64,000 bases of DNA from contig NZ_JAFIMU010000007.1 of the NCBI RefSeq assembly GCF_017302985.1, positions 558,001 through 622,000 of the forward strand, read 5' to 3'. Shown here in pieces: positions 49,022 to 57,988 of the stretch. Source of the DNA: Corallococcus macrosporus (GTDB lineage Bacteria; Myxococcota; Myxococcia; Myxococcales; Myxococcaceae). A program made the position numbers and the translations under genes. The stretch's first letter is position 1. Each line of letters starts with the position of its first letter. Below the pieces are notes generated by a model, which had not been told where the DNA came from, made no database searches, and saw only the letters and a list, made by a program, of their open reading frames with translations.

Positions 49022-51490
49022 TCAGTCCGGCCAGGTCCAGTCCGCGATTTCAGGCCGGTCCCGGCCGTGCTCGTGCGCGTAGGCCAGGTTGTCGAGGATG
49101 GCGTTCTTCATCTCCTCCTTCAGGTGCCCGGCCTTCACGGACAGCCCCGGCACGCGGTCGATGACGTCGATGACCAGGTGGAAGCGGGACGTCTCGTTGA
49201 GGATCGCCAGCTCGAAGGGCGTGTTGATGTTGCCCTTCTCCCGGTAGCCGTGCACGTGCAGGTCTTCGTGGTCGATGAAGCGATAGGCCAGCTTGTGGAT
49301 GAGCGACGCATAGCCGTGGAAGCTGAAGATGATGGGCTTGCCCGGCGGGAACAGGCTCTGGATCTCTCGCTGGGTGGACCCGTGCGGATGATCCGCTGAC
49401 GACTGGAGCTTGAACAGGTCCACGACGTTGATGAAGCGCAGCTTCAGGTTCGGTGCGCGCGCGCGCAGGATGGAGGCGGCGGCCAGGGCCTCCTGCGTCG
49501 CGACGTCGCCGCAGCAGGCCATGATGACGTCCGGCTCCGCGTCCTCGTCCGTGCTGGCCCGCTTCCAGATGCCGATCCCCTTGGCGCAGTGGGCGACGGC
49601 CTCGTCGATGCTGGTGAACTGCAGGTGCTTCTGCTTGTCCGCGACGATGACGTTGACGCAGTCGGTGCTGCGCAGGCACTGGTCCGCCACCACCAGCAGC
49701 GTGTTGGCGTCCGGCGGCAGGTAGATGCGCGTGACCGTGCCGGACTTGTTCGTCACCAGGTCGATGAAGCCCGGGTCCTGATGGGAGAACCCGTTGTGGT
49801 CCTGACGCCACACCGTGGAGGACAGCAGGATGTTCTCCGACGCGACGGGCGCCCGCCATTTCACGTGGTTCTTGCTGATGTCCAACCACTTGGCGTGCTG
49901 GTTGAACATGGAGTCGATGACGTGGGCGAACGCCTCATACGTGTGGAAGAAGCCGTGGCGCCCCGTGAGCAGGTACCCTTCGAGCCACCCGAGCAGCGTG
50001 TGCTCCGACAGCATCTCCATGACGCGGCCGTCCCTCGCGAGGAAGCCCCCGTCTTCGTCCTGCGGCGACAGGTTGGCCATCCAGGTCTTCCCGCTCACCT
50101 CGTAGAGGGCCTGGAGCCGGTTGGAGGCGGTCTCGTCCGGGCCGAAGACGCGGAAGCGCGTCGGGTTGTCACGCATGATGTCGCGCAGGAACTCGCCGAG
50201 CGGCTTCGTGTTCTCATGCAGCGTGGTGCCGCGCGAGCCGACCTTGACCGCGTAGTCTCGGAAGTCGGGCATCTTGAGCGCCTTGCGAAGCAGACCGCCG
50301 TTGGCGTGGGGGTTCGCGCTCATCCGCCGGTTCCCCTTGGGCGCGAGCGACCGGAGCTCCGGCATCAGCCGTCCCTCCGCGTCGAACAGCTCCTCGGGCC
50401 GGTAGCTGCGCATCCAGTCCTCGAGCGCCTTCAGGTGCCCCGGGTTGTTGCGCACGTCGCCGAAGGGGACCTGGTGTGAGCGCCAGGAGCCCTCCAGCTT
50501 GTGGCCGTCCAGCTCCTTGGGGCCGGTCCAGCCCTTGGGCGAGCGCAGGACGATCATGGGCCAGCGCGGACGCGTCGGGGTGTCCGTCAGCCGCGCCTTC
50601 TTCTGCAGGGCGCGGATCTCCTCGACGGCACGCTCCAGGGTCTCCGCCATCTTCTGGTGCATCTCAACCGGGTCGCTGCCCTCGACGAAGTAGGGCTTGT
50701 AGCCGTAGCCGACGAACAGGGACTCCAGCTCCTCCTGGCTGATGCGGGAGAGGATGGTCGGGTTGGCGATCTTGTACCCGTTGAGGTTCAGGATGGGCAG
50801 CACGGCGCCATCCCGCACGGGGTTGAGGAACTTGTTCGAGTGCCAGGCCGTCGCGAGCGGCCCCGTCTCCGCTTCGCCGTCACCCACGACGCAGGCGACG
50901 ATGAGGTCGGGGTTGTCGAAGGCCATGCCATACGCGTGCGACAGGCTGTAGCCCAGCTCGCCGCCTTCGTGGATGGAGCCCGGCGTCTCCGGGGTAACGT
51001 GGCTGCCGATGTGGCCGGGGAAGGAGAACTGCTTGAAGAACCTCCGCATCCCCTCCGCGTCCATGCTCTTGTCCGGATAGACCTCCGAATAGGTGCCCTC
51101 CAGGTACGCGGGCCCGAGCACGCCCGGGGCACCGTGGCCCGGCCCGGCCACGAAGATGACGTCGAGGTTCTGCTCGACGATGAGCCGGTTCAGGTGGACC
51201 CAGGTGAACGAGAGCGCCGGGCTCGCGCCCCAGTGGCCGAGCAGCCGGTGCTTCACGTCCTTCGGCGTCAGGGGCCGGCGCAGCAGCGGGTTGTCCTGGA
51301 GGTAGATCATCCCCACCGCCAGGTAGTTGCACGCCCGCCAGTACGCGTTCATCAACTCCACTTCCCTGGCGGTGAGCGGTCCCCCGCCCCGGGTCTGCTC
51401 GCGGCCTGGAACGTAGGGTCCCTGGCCGTGCTCCCTGGCCGACAACGGCGGCCCATACTCCGACGCTTCCGTCCCTTCGGGGTGTGCCAT
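49022..51490 (-). CDS. xfp: Phosphoketolase (xylulose-5-P/fructose-6-P)
   Basis: The 822-residue length and text are those of XFP. Visible parts are [32 protein letters not shown], the thiamine-diphosphate motif [34 protein letters not shown], and a transketolase-like middle and C-terminal part ending [16 protein letters not shown]. It splits xylulose-5-P or fructose-6-P with phosphate to acetyl-P. The next gene upstream is an aldolase in the same direction, 13 bases away, so they are likely one transcript. Confidence 0.97.
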   Translation of the reverse strand: MAHPEGTEASEYGPPLSAREHGQGPYVPGREQTRGGGPLTAREVELMNAYWRACNYLAVGMIYLQDNPLLRRPLTPKDVKHRLLGHWGASPALSFTWVHLNRLIVEQNLDVIFVAGPGHGAPGVLGPAYLEGTYSEVYPDKSMDAEGMRRFFKQFSFPGHIGSHVTPETPGSIHEGGELGYSLSHAYGMAFDNPDLIVACVVGDGEAETGPLATAWHSNKFLNPVRDGAVLPILNLNGYKIANPTILSRISQEELESLFVGYGYKPYFVEGSDPVEMHQKMAETLERAVEEIRALQKKARLTDTPTRPRWPMIVLRSPKGWTGPKELDGHKLEGSWRSHQVPFGDVRNNPGHLKALEDWMRSYRPEELFDAEGRLMPELRSLAPKGNRRMSANPHANGGLLRKALKMPDFRDYAVKVGSRGTTLHENTKPLGEFLRDIMRDNPTRFRVFGPDETASNRLQALYEVSGKTWMANLSPQDEDGGFLARDGRVMEMLSEHTLLGWLEGYLLTGRHGFFHTYEAFAHVIDSMFNQHAKWLDISKNHVKWRAPVASENILLSSTVWRQDHNGFSHQDPGFIDLVTNKSGTVTRIYLPPDANTLLVVADQCLRSTDCVNVIVADKQKHLQFTSIDEAVAHCAKGIGIWKRASTDEDAEPDVIMACCGDVATQEALAAASILRARAPNLKLRFINVVDLFKLQSSADHPHGSTQREIQSLFPPGKPIIFSFHGYASLIHKLAYRFIDHEDLHVHGYREKGNINTPFELAILNETSRFHLVIDVIDRVPGLSVKAGHLKEEMKNAILDNLAYAHEHGRDRPEIADWTWPD

Positions 51491-51503
51491 GACATGCCTC
51501 CCA

Positions 51504-52598
51504 TCAGTGGTGGGTGTGGAGAGTTGAGTCGGACGGGCCGTGGATGGAGAACGGCTCCATGGCCCGGGCGAAGCCCGCTTCGCCCTCCATGTCCTCGCTG
51601 TACGTGCCCAGGGCCGCCGCGCTGTCGCACCAGGCGCGGTGGTGGAACATGCGCTGGGCGGCGGGCACCTGCTCGCTCCGGCCCGCCCAGGCTTCGAGCG
51701 CTTCGTCCTGCAGCGCGCGTCCGTAGGAGAAGCTCAGCGTCCAGGGCTTCGGGCCTTCCAGCGCGTTGATGGCGTTGAGGTGTTCCGTGGCCAGGACCGG
51801 GTCCTGTCCGCCGGACAGGAAGACGATTCCAGGGACCGCGGGCGGCACATGGCGCGTCAGGACGCGCAGCGTCGCCTCCGCCACCTCCTCCACGGAGGCC
51901 TGCCTCGCGGAGCCGTGGCCCGCGGTGATCATGTTCGGCTTGAGCAACATCCCTTCCAGGGACACCCGCGCGGCGAAGAGCTCGTTGAAGACCGCCTGCA
52001 GCACGCGCCCCGTCACGTCCTCGCACCGCTCGAGCGCGTGCGCGCCCTCCATCAGGACCTCGGGCTCCACGATGGGCACCAGGCCCTGCTCCTGGCAGAG
52101 CGCGGCGTAGCGCGCGAGCGCGTGCGCGTTCGCGTGGATGCACGGTGCGCTGGGCCGCCCGTCGCGGATGGTGAAGACCGCGCGCCACTTGGCGAACCGC
52201 GCCCCCAGCTCGCGGTACTCCTCCAGCCGCTCGCGGAGCCCGTCGAGCCCTTCCGTGACGAACTCTCCCGGCGCGCCGGCCAGGGGGCGGACGCCGGCGT
52301 CGACCTTGATGCCGGGGATGATGCCTCGGCCCGCCAGCAGGTCGACCAGCGGGATGCCCTCCGCGCTGTCCTGACGAATCGTCTCGTCCTGCATGATGAC
52401 ACCGCCGATGAACTCGGCGATGCCGGGTGTACTGAAGAGCAGCTCCCGGTAGGCGCGGCGGCTGTCCGCGGTCGACTCGATGGCGCGCGCGGTCAGGCGC
52501 TTCGTGATCGTGGAGACCGTCTCGTCCGCCGCCAGGATGCCCATTCCGTCAGCAATGATGGCTCTCGCGGTTTCACCGAGCCCTGGCGTCGTCGGCAT
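51504..52598 (-). CDS. Class I fructose-bisphosphate aldolase
   Basis: GGGAGG before the ATG supports this 364-residue form. Class I features are [38 protein letters not shown], the Schiff-base region [14 protein letters not shown], and [11 protein letters not shown] followed by [12 protein letters not shown]. It would cleave or form fructose-1,6-bisphosphate. It precedes the phosphoketolase gene and is divergent from the HAD gene. Confidence 0.95.
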   Translation of the reverse strand: MPTTPGLGETARAIIADGMGILAADETVSTITKRLTARAIESTADSRRAYRELLFSTPGIAEFIGGVIMQDETIRQDSAEGIPLVDLLAGRGIIPGIKVDAGVRPLAGAPGEFVTEGLDGLRERLEEYRELGARFAKWRAVFTIRDGRPSAPCIHANAHALARYAALCQEQGLVPIVEPEVLMEGAHALERCEDVTGRVLQAVFNELFAARVSLEGMLLKPNMITAGHGSARQASVEEVAEATLRVLTRHVPPAVPGIVFLSGGQDPVLATEHLNAINALEGPKPWTLSFSYGRALQDEALEAWAGRSEQVPAAQRMFHHRAWCDSAAALGTYSEDMEGEAGFARAMEPFSIHGPSDSTLHTHH

Positions 52599-52791
52599 GT
52601 GTTCCTCCCATCCCTCGGACGAAAACCTGAGCGCGTCCCGGTGCTCCGACAACTGCCGGTGGGGCGCTCGGCAACGGGTCTGCCTTTGAGCGCCAGGCAG
52701 CAGGGTGCGCATCCTGCTCCCAGCCCCCACTGTCACAGGCGAGGCCCGGCGTGCGGACATGGCGGCGACGAGCGGGCGGGCGGAGGCAGCC

Positions 52792-54303
52792 ATGACCATC
52801 AAGTTGCTCATCGCGGACGTCGACGGGACCATGGTGACGCGGGACAAGGTCCTCACGCCGCGAACCTGCGAGGCCGTCGCCCGGCTGCGCGCCAGCGGCA
52901 TCCAGTTCACCCTCACGAGCGGGCGGCCGCCGCGCGGGATGGCAGGGTTGGTGGCCCCGCTGAAGCTCACCGCGCCCCTGGCGGCGTTCAACGGCGGCAT
53001 GTACGTCAAACCCGACCTCACGACGGTGCTGGCACAGCGGATCCTGCCGCCCGCCATTGCCAGACAGGCCGTCGACTTCATGCTCCAGGCGGGCCTGGAT
53101 GTCTGGGTATACCAGGGGGTGGACTGGTTCCTCCGCGCCCCCGAGGCCTTCCGCGTGGCTCGGGAGAAGAGCAACGTCGGGTTCGACCCGATCGTCGTCG
53201 CGGACCTGCACGGCGTGCTCGACGCCGCCATCAAGCTCGTCGGGGTGAGCGAGGACACGGCGCGGGTCCAGCGCTGTGAGGCCGAGCTCGCCCTGCGCCT
53301 GGGGGCGGAGGCCTCCGCGGCGCGCTCGACGTCGTACTACCTCGACGTCACGCACCCCGAAGCGAACAAGGGCATGGTCGTGCGCGAGGCCTCACGCCTG
53401 CTGGGGCTTCCGCTCGAGCAGATCGCGGCCATCGGGGACATGGCCAACGACCTGCCCATGTTGAGCATCGCCGGCATGGGCATCGCCATGGGCAACGCCA
53501 GCCCCGAGGTCCAGGGCCTCTCACGCCACGTCACGCGCACCAACGAGGAGGAGGGCTTCGCCCACGCGGTCGACACCTTCATCCTGGGCCAGCCGCCCCT
53601 CGCCCGGACGAAGCTGGGCCTGCCGCCGCGCGCGCGCGCCTGCCTCTTCGGTCTGGATGGTGTCCTCACCCAGACCGCCAGCCTCCACGCCCGGGCCTGG
53701 AAGCAGCTGTGCGACTACTACCTGCGGCAGCGGGCGCGGTCCTCGCGGCAGCCCTTCATCCCCTTCGACCTGGTGCGCGACTACAGCCGCTACTTCGACG
53801 GCAAGCCGCCCCTGGAGGGCATCCACGCGTTCCTCGACGCGCGCGGCATCGAATTGCCGGAGGGCACGGTCCACGCGCTGAACGACCGCAAGGGTGAAGT
53901 CCTGGTGGAGCTGCTCCGGCAGGAGCGCGTGGAGACGTATGAGGGGACGGTCCGCTACGTCCAGGCGGCGCGCGCCGCGGGACTCCGGACCGCGGCCGTC
54001 TCCACGAGCAGGCACGGCGCGGAGCTGCTCCAGTCCGCGGGCCTCCCGGAGCTCTTCGACGCGCGGCTGGACGCCACGCCGCCTCCGGAGCTCTACCTCG
54101 CGGCCGTCCGGGCTCTCGGTGCCAGCGCCGAGGAGGCGGTCGTCTTCGAGGACTCGCCCGCCGGCGTCGCGGCCGCACGGGCGGCCCACTTCGCCTATGT
54201 CATCGGCGTCGACCGGGTGGGACAGCCCGCCGGGCTGCGCCGCCACGGCGCGGACCTCGTGGTGACGGACCCCGCCGCCCTGCTCAATACCTCTCCGGAA
54301 TGA
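52792..54303 (+). CDS. Two-domain HAD protein: Cof-type phosphatase fused to beta-PGM-like domain
   Basis: GGAGG 5 bases upstream supports the ATG; 503 residues result. Residues 1-270 are a Cof-type (IIB) HAD phosphatase with D9 and D11 in IADVDGT and GDMANDLPML. Residues about 280-500 are a beta-phosphoglucomutase-like HAD (SLHARAWKQLCDYYL, YFDGKPPLEG, VVFEDSPAGVAAARA). In this second domain the nucleophile position of FDLDGV reads FGLDGV (G287, codon GGT), so it cannot form the usual phospho-aspartate. Sugar-phosphate handling fits the neighbours. Confidence 0.88.
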   Translation: MTIKLLIADVDGTMVTRDKVLTPRTCEAVARLRASGIQFTLTSGRPPRGMAGLVAPLKLTAPLAAFNGGMYVKPDLTTVLAQRILPPAIARQAVDFMLQAGLDVWVYQGVDWFLRAPEAFRVAREKSNVGFDPIVVADLHGVLDAAIKLVGVSEDTARVQRCEAELALRLGAEASAARSTSYYLDVTHPEANKGMVVREASRLLGLPLEQIAAIGDMANDLPMLSIAGMGIAMGNASPEVQGLSRHVTRTNEEEGFAHAVDTFILGQPPLARTKLGLPPRARACLFGLDGVLTQTASLHARAWKQLCDYYLRQRARSSRQPFIPFDLVRDYSRYFDGKPPLEGIHAFLDARGIELPEGTVHALNDRKGEVLVELLRQERVETYEGTVRYVQAARAAGLRTAAVSTSRHGAELLQSAGLPELFDARLDATPPPELYLAAVRALGASAEEAVVFEDSPAGVAAARAAHFAYVIGVDRVGQPAGLRRHGADLVVTDPAALLNTSPE

Positions 54304-55084
54304 AGTTCTTCCCCCGGAGCGACGCGTCGTCGTCGTACTCGCCCTTCGTGGAGCGATGGGGCAGCTTCACCTTGGGACGCTTCACCTGTTCGTGGGGAAT
54401 CTTCTCCAGCAGGAAGCGGATGCAGTTGAGCCGCGCCTTCTTCTTGTTGTCGGAGCGCAGGATGTGCCAGGGCGCATGCGGCGTGTCCGTCGCGGCCAGC
54501 ATCTGGTCCCGCGCCCGGGAGTAGTCGTACCAGCGCGTCCAGGACTCGAGGTCCATCGGGCTCAGCTTCCACTGCCGCAGGGGGTCGTCGATCCGCGCCG
54601 CGAACCGCCGGTCCTGCTCCGCCTTGCCGACCTCGAGCCAGATCTTCAGCAGGAGGATCCCGCTCTCGACCATGTACTTCTCGAAGACGGGACACCCCTG
54701 CAGGAAGCGCTCGTGCTCCTCGGAGGTGCAGAAGCCCATCACGGGCTCCACCCCGGCCCGGTTGTACCAACTGCGATCGAAGATCACGATTTCGCCCGCC
54801 GCGGGGAAATGCGGCACGTATCGCTGCAGGTACAGCTGTGACTTCTCCCGGCTTGAAGGGGCCGGGAGGGCCACCACGCGAAACACCCGGGGGCTCACCC
54901 GCTCCGTGATGGCGCGAATCGTGCCCCCCTTCCCCGCGGCGTCCCGCCCTTCGAAGACCACGATGACGCGCATCCCCTCCTGCTTGACCCAGTCCTGGAG
55001 CTGGCAGAGCCGGGCCTGGAGCTTGCGAAGCTCCTTGTCATAGTCCTTGCGCTTCAGGGGCTCTGAATGGGTGTCCTGGGCCAT
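54284..55084 (-). CDS. ppk2: Polyphosphate kinase 2
   Basis: The 266-residue protein shows PPK2 class I motifs: Walker A GRDAAGKGG (46-54), FRVVALPAPSSREKSQLYLQ, Walker B DRSWYNRAGVEPVMGF, and DLESWTRWYDYSRARD. It transfers phosphate between polyphosphate and nucleoside diphosphates. Its 3' end overlaps the convergent HAD gene by 20 bases. Confidence 0.95.
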   Translation of the reverse strand: MAQDTHSEPLKRKDYDKELRKLQARLCQLQDWVKQEGMRVIVVFEGRDAAGKGGTIRAITERVSPRVFRVVALPAPSSREKSQLYLQRYVPHFPAAGEIVIFDRSWYNRAGVEPVMGFCTSEEHERFLQGCPVFEKYMVESGILLLKIWLEVGKAEQDRRFAARIDDPLRQWKLSPMDLESWTRWYDYSRARDQMLAATDTPHAPWHILRSDNKKKARLNCIRFLLEKIPHEQVKRPKVKLPHRSTKGEYDDDASLRGKNFIPERY

Positions 55085-55327
55085 GGACTCAGGGTCGTGC
55101 GCCCCAACGGCAAGCGCAATGCGTACCCGGGGGAGACGCGCCCGCCTGCCGAAGGCGCCCAACGGAAGACACCCACCTTGTCGGGCCGACGGCATCCACG
55201 TCGCCCCCGGGCCGGTGTCTCGCATTGCGGAAAGGACATCGCGGGCCGTCCCCCGGGGCATCCAGGTGGCTCGTACTTCCGCGCGCTCCGCGCAGTGCGG
55301 ACCCTCCCAGCCATCGAGGTGTCTCGG

Positions 55328-56944
55328 ATGCGGGGGACGAACAACACCATGCAGGGGATGAAGCCGGGGTTCGGCCCCATCGTCTACACATTGCCGCTGC
55401 TCGGCGTCCTATCCGCGCTCTCCGGGTGCACGGTAGGCCCCGACTTCAAGAGGCCCGAGACCGCGATCGCCAAGGAGTGGCGCACCCAGGACGACCCCCG
55501 GCTCGCGAAGCAGGCCGAGGTCGACACCCAATGGTGGAAGTCGTTTGGGGATCCGACACTCGATCGCCTCGTCGAGACCGCCTGGCGGCAGAACCTGCCG
55601 CTGCAGGTCGCGGGGCTGAGGATTGTCGAGGCGCGCGCCCAGTTGGCCATCCTCACCGGCCGGCAGTACCCGCAGGTGCAGGTGGCCACCGGCAGCGCCG
55701 CCGCGGTGGGCCGCAGTGAGAACTCCGCCGCGTCCAATCTGTTCGACGCGGCCAACCTCGGCGACATCGACCGCCACTTCCTGGAATACCAGCTGGGCTT
55801 CGACGCGCTGTGGGAGGTGGACTTCTGGGGCAAGTACCGGCGGGGCGTGGAGTCGGGAACCGCCAATCTGCTCGCGTCCGTGGCGGACTACCAATCCTCG
55901 GTCGTGTCACTCACCGCGGAGGTCGCGCGGACCTACGTGCTGGTGCGGACGTACGAGGTGCTCATCGAGCAGGCGCGGCAGAACGTCCGCATCCAGGAGG
56001 AGGGCTTCGGGATCGCCGAGGCGCGCTTCAGCAGTGGCGCCACTTCGGAGCTCGACATGACGCAGGCCGCGACCCTGCTGGAGAGCACCCGGGCCACCAT
56101 CCCGCAGCTGGAAGGTGGGTTGGAGCAGGCGCGCAATGCCCTGAGCACGCTGCTGGGCCAGCCCACGGGCGCCGTGGACGCCTTGCTGGCGGGGCCCAAG
56201 CGGATCCCCATGGCGCCCGCGACGGTGGCGGTGGGCATGCCGGCTGAAATCCTGCGGCGGCGCCCGGATGTCCGCAGCGCGGAGCTCTTCGCCGCCGCGC
56301 AGTGCGCGCGGATCGGGATCGCCGAGGCGGAGCTCTACCCGAGCTTCTCCCTCTTCGGGACCATCGGGCTGCAGGCGAGCACCGCAGGCACGTCCTCCGG
56401 CAACCTCTTCTCCCTGGGCAGCCTGGTCTATTCGGTGGGCCCCCGCATCGTCTTTCCCTTCCTGAACTACGGCCGCCTGAAGAACGGGGTGCGTGTCGAG
56501 GACGCGCGGTTCCAGCAATTGCTGGTCAACTACCGCAACACGGTGCTCAAGGCGGGCCAGGAGGTGGAGGACTCGCTGTCAGGGTTCGTCAGTGCCCAGA
56601 AGGCCTTGGCGTTCCAGCAGGCCGCCGTGAAGGCCGCGCAGCGGTCGGTGGAGCTCGCGGTGGTGCAGTACCGGGAGGGCGCCGTGGACTACCAGCGCGT
56701 GCTGGACGCGCAACGCTCGCTCCTGGAACAGCAGAACAACCTGACCCAGACGAGCTCGTCCATCGCCACGAACCTGGTCGCCCTCTACAAGGCGCTGGGC
56801 GGAGGCTGGGAGGTCCGCCGCGGCCAGCCCGTCGTGCCGGAACCGATGCAGGCCGAGATGGAGCAGCGGACGAACTGGGGAGACATGCTGTCCAAGCCAC
56901 GGGCGCAGGAAGCCAAGACGCTTTCGCAACCGGGAAAGCAATAG
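55328..56944 (+). CDS. Outer-membrane efflux lipoprotein, NodT/OprM type
   Basis: GAGGTG 6 bases upstream supports the first of three ATGs; 538 residues with lipobox LSGC. The text is that of RND-type outer-membrane factors: CTVGPDFKRPET, WWKSFGDPTLDRLVETAWRQ, ILRRRPDVRSAE and two repeated TolC-like coiled-coil halves. It is the channel of the four-gene export system that continues to 61.9 kb with short spacings. Confidence 0.95.
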   Translation: MRGTNNTMQGMKPGFGPIVYTLPLLGVLSALSGCTVGPDFKRPETAIAKEWRTQDDPRLAKQAEVDTQWWKSFGDPTLDRLVETAWRQNLPLQVAGLRIVEARAQLAILTGRQYPQVQVATGSAAAVGRSENSAASNLFDAANLGDIDRHFLEYQLGFDALWEVDFWGKYRRGVESGTANLLASVADYQSSVVSLTAEVARTYVLVRTYEVLIEQARQNVRIQEEGFGIAEARFSSGATSELDMTQAATLLESTRATIPQLEGGLEQARNALSTLLGQPTGAVDALLAGPKRIPMAPATVAVGMPAEILRRRPDVRSAELFAAAQCARIGIAEAELYPSFSLFGTIGLQASTAGTSSGNLFSLGSLVYSVGPRIVFPFLNYGRLKNGVRVEDARFQQLLVNYRNTVLKAGQEVEDSLSGFVSAQKALAFQQAAVKAAQRSVELAVVQYREGAVDYQRVLDAQRSLLEQQNNLTQTSSSIATNLVALYKALGGGWEVRRGQPVVPEPMQAEMEQRTNWGDMLSKPRAQEAKTLSQPGKQ

Positions 56945-56954
56945 GGAGTCCGCC

Positions 56955-57965
56955 ATGCCCAAGCTTCCGGAAGGAAAGACGAAGTGGGTCATCGGGTTGG
57001 TCGCCGTCGCGATCCTCGCGTTCATTGGCTTCAAGTATTGGAAGGGGAAGCAATCCGCGCTGCCGGAGGGAATCTTCTCGGGCAACGGCCGCCTCGAGTC
57101 GAAGCTGGCGGACGTCTCCGCCAAGGAACCCCTGCGGGTGAAGCAAATCCTGGTCAACGAAGGTGACCTCGTCAAACCAGGCCAGGTGCTGGTGCAACTG
57201 GACACCACCACGCTGGAGTCCAACCTGGCGGAGGCCCGGGCGAACCTCGCCGCCACGCAGGAGAAGCTGGCGGTGGCCCAGGCAGGGATCGTCAAACAGA
57301 AGAGCGAGATCGAGCTCGCCACCATCGAGGTCGAGCGCGCCCGCAGGCTGGTGGCCCGGGGCGCCGGCTCGCAGCGGGACCTGGACGTCCGCACGAGCCA
57401 GTTGGAGACCACGCGGGCCAGCCTGGCGGAAGCGGAGGCCACGCTGAAGACCTCCAAGCAGGAGATCGAGGTCGCGCGCGCGAACGCCGAGACCATCCAG
57501 ACGCGCATCGCGGATGCGACGCTCAAGTCTCCGGTGACGGGACGGGTCCTCTACCGCCTGGCCGAGCCCGGCGAGGTGCTGTCTCCCGGAGGGCCGGCGC
57601 TGACGCTGGTGAACCTGGAAGACGTCTACATGGAGATCTTCCTGCCGGCCAGCGAGGCCGCCCGCGTGAAGCTGGGCTCCGAGGCGCGCCTCACCGTCGA
57701 CTTCGAACCCAACCGCGCCATCCCCGGGTACGTGTCCTTCGTGTCCCCGGAAGCGCAGTTCACGCCCAAGCAGGTGGAGACGAAGAGCGAGCGGGAGAAG
57801 CTGGTGTTCCGCCTGAAGCTCCAGGTCCCCCGGGAGCTGGCCAGCCGCTACGTCGAGCGCATCAAGACGGGCATCCGGGGCGTCGGCTACGTCAAGGTGG
57901 ACCCTTCCGTGGAGTGGCCCGCTCGGTTGCGGAACGTCATCACGGAGCAATCCGCGTCCCGTTAG
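56955..57965 (+). CDS. HlyD-family membrane fusion protein
   Basis: The 336-residue protein has one N-terminal membrane helix (WVIGLVAVAILAFIGFKYW), a lipoyl-like strand (VNEGDLVKPGQVLVQLDT), a long coiled-coil (about 80-180) and a beta-barrel (SPVTGRVLYRLAEPGEVLSP). It would bridge the ABC permeases and the NodT channel. It starts 10 bases after that gene. Confidence 0.95.
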   Translation: MPKLPEGKTKWVIGLVAVAILAFIGFKYWKGKQSALPEGIFSGNGRLESKLADVSAKEPLRVKQILVNEGDLVKPGQVLVQLDTTTLESNLAEARANLAATQEKLAVAQAGIVKQKSEIELATIEVERARRLVARGAGSQRDLDVRTSQLETTRASLAEAEATLKTSKQEIEVARANAETIQTRIADATLKSPVTGRVLYRLAEPGEVLSPGGPALTLVNLEDVYMEIFLPASEAARVKLGSEARLTVDFEPNRAIPGYVSFVSPEAQFTPKQVETKSEREKLVFRLKLQVPRELASRYVERIKTGIRGVGYVKVDPSVEWPARLRNVITEQSASR

Positions 57966-57988
57966 CCGGACACCGGGAGGGCTCCGCC

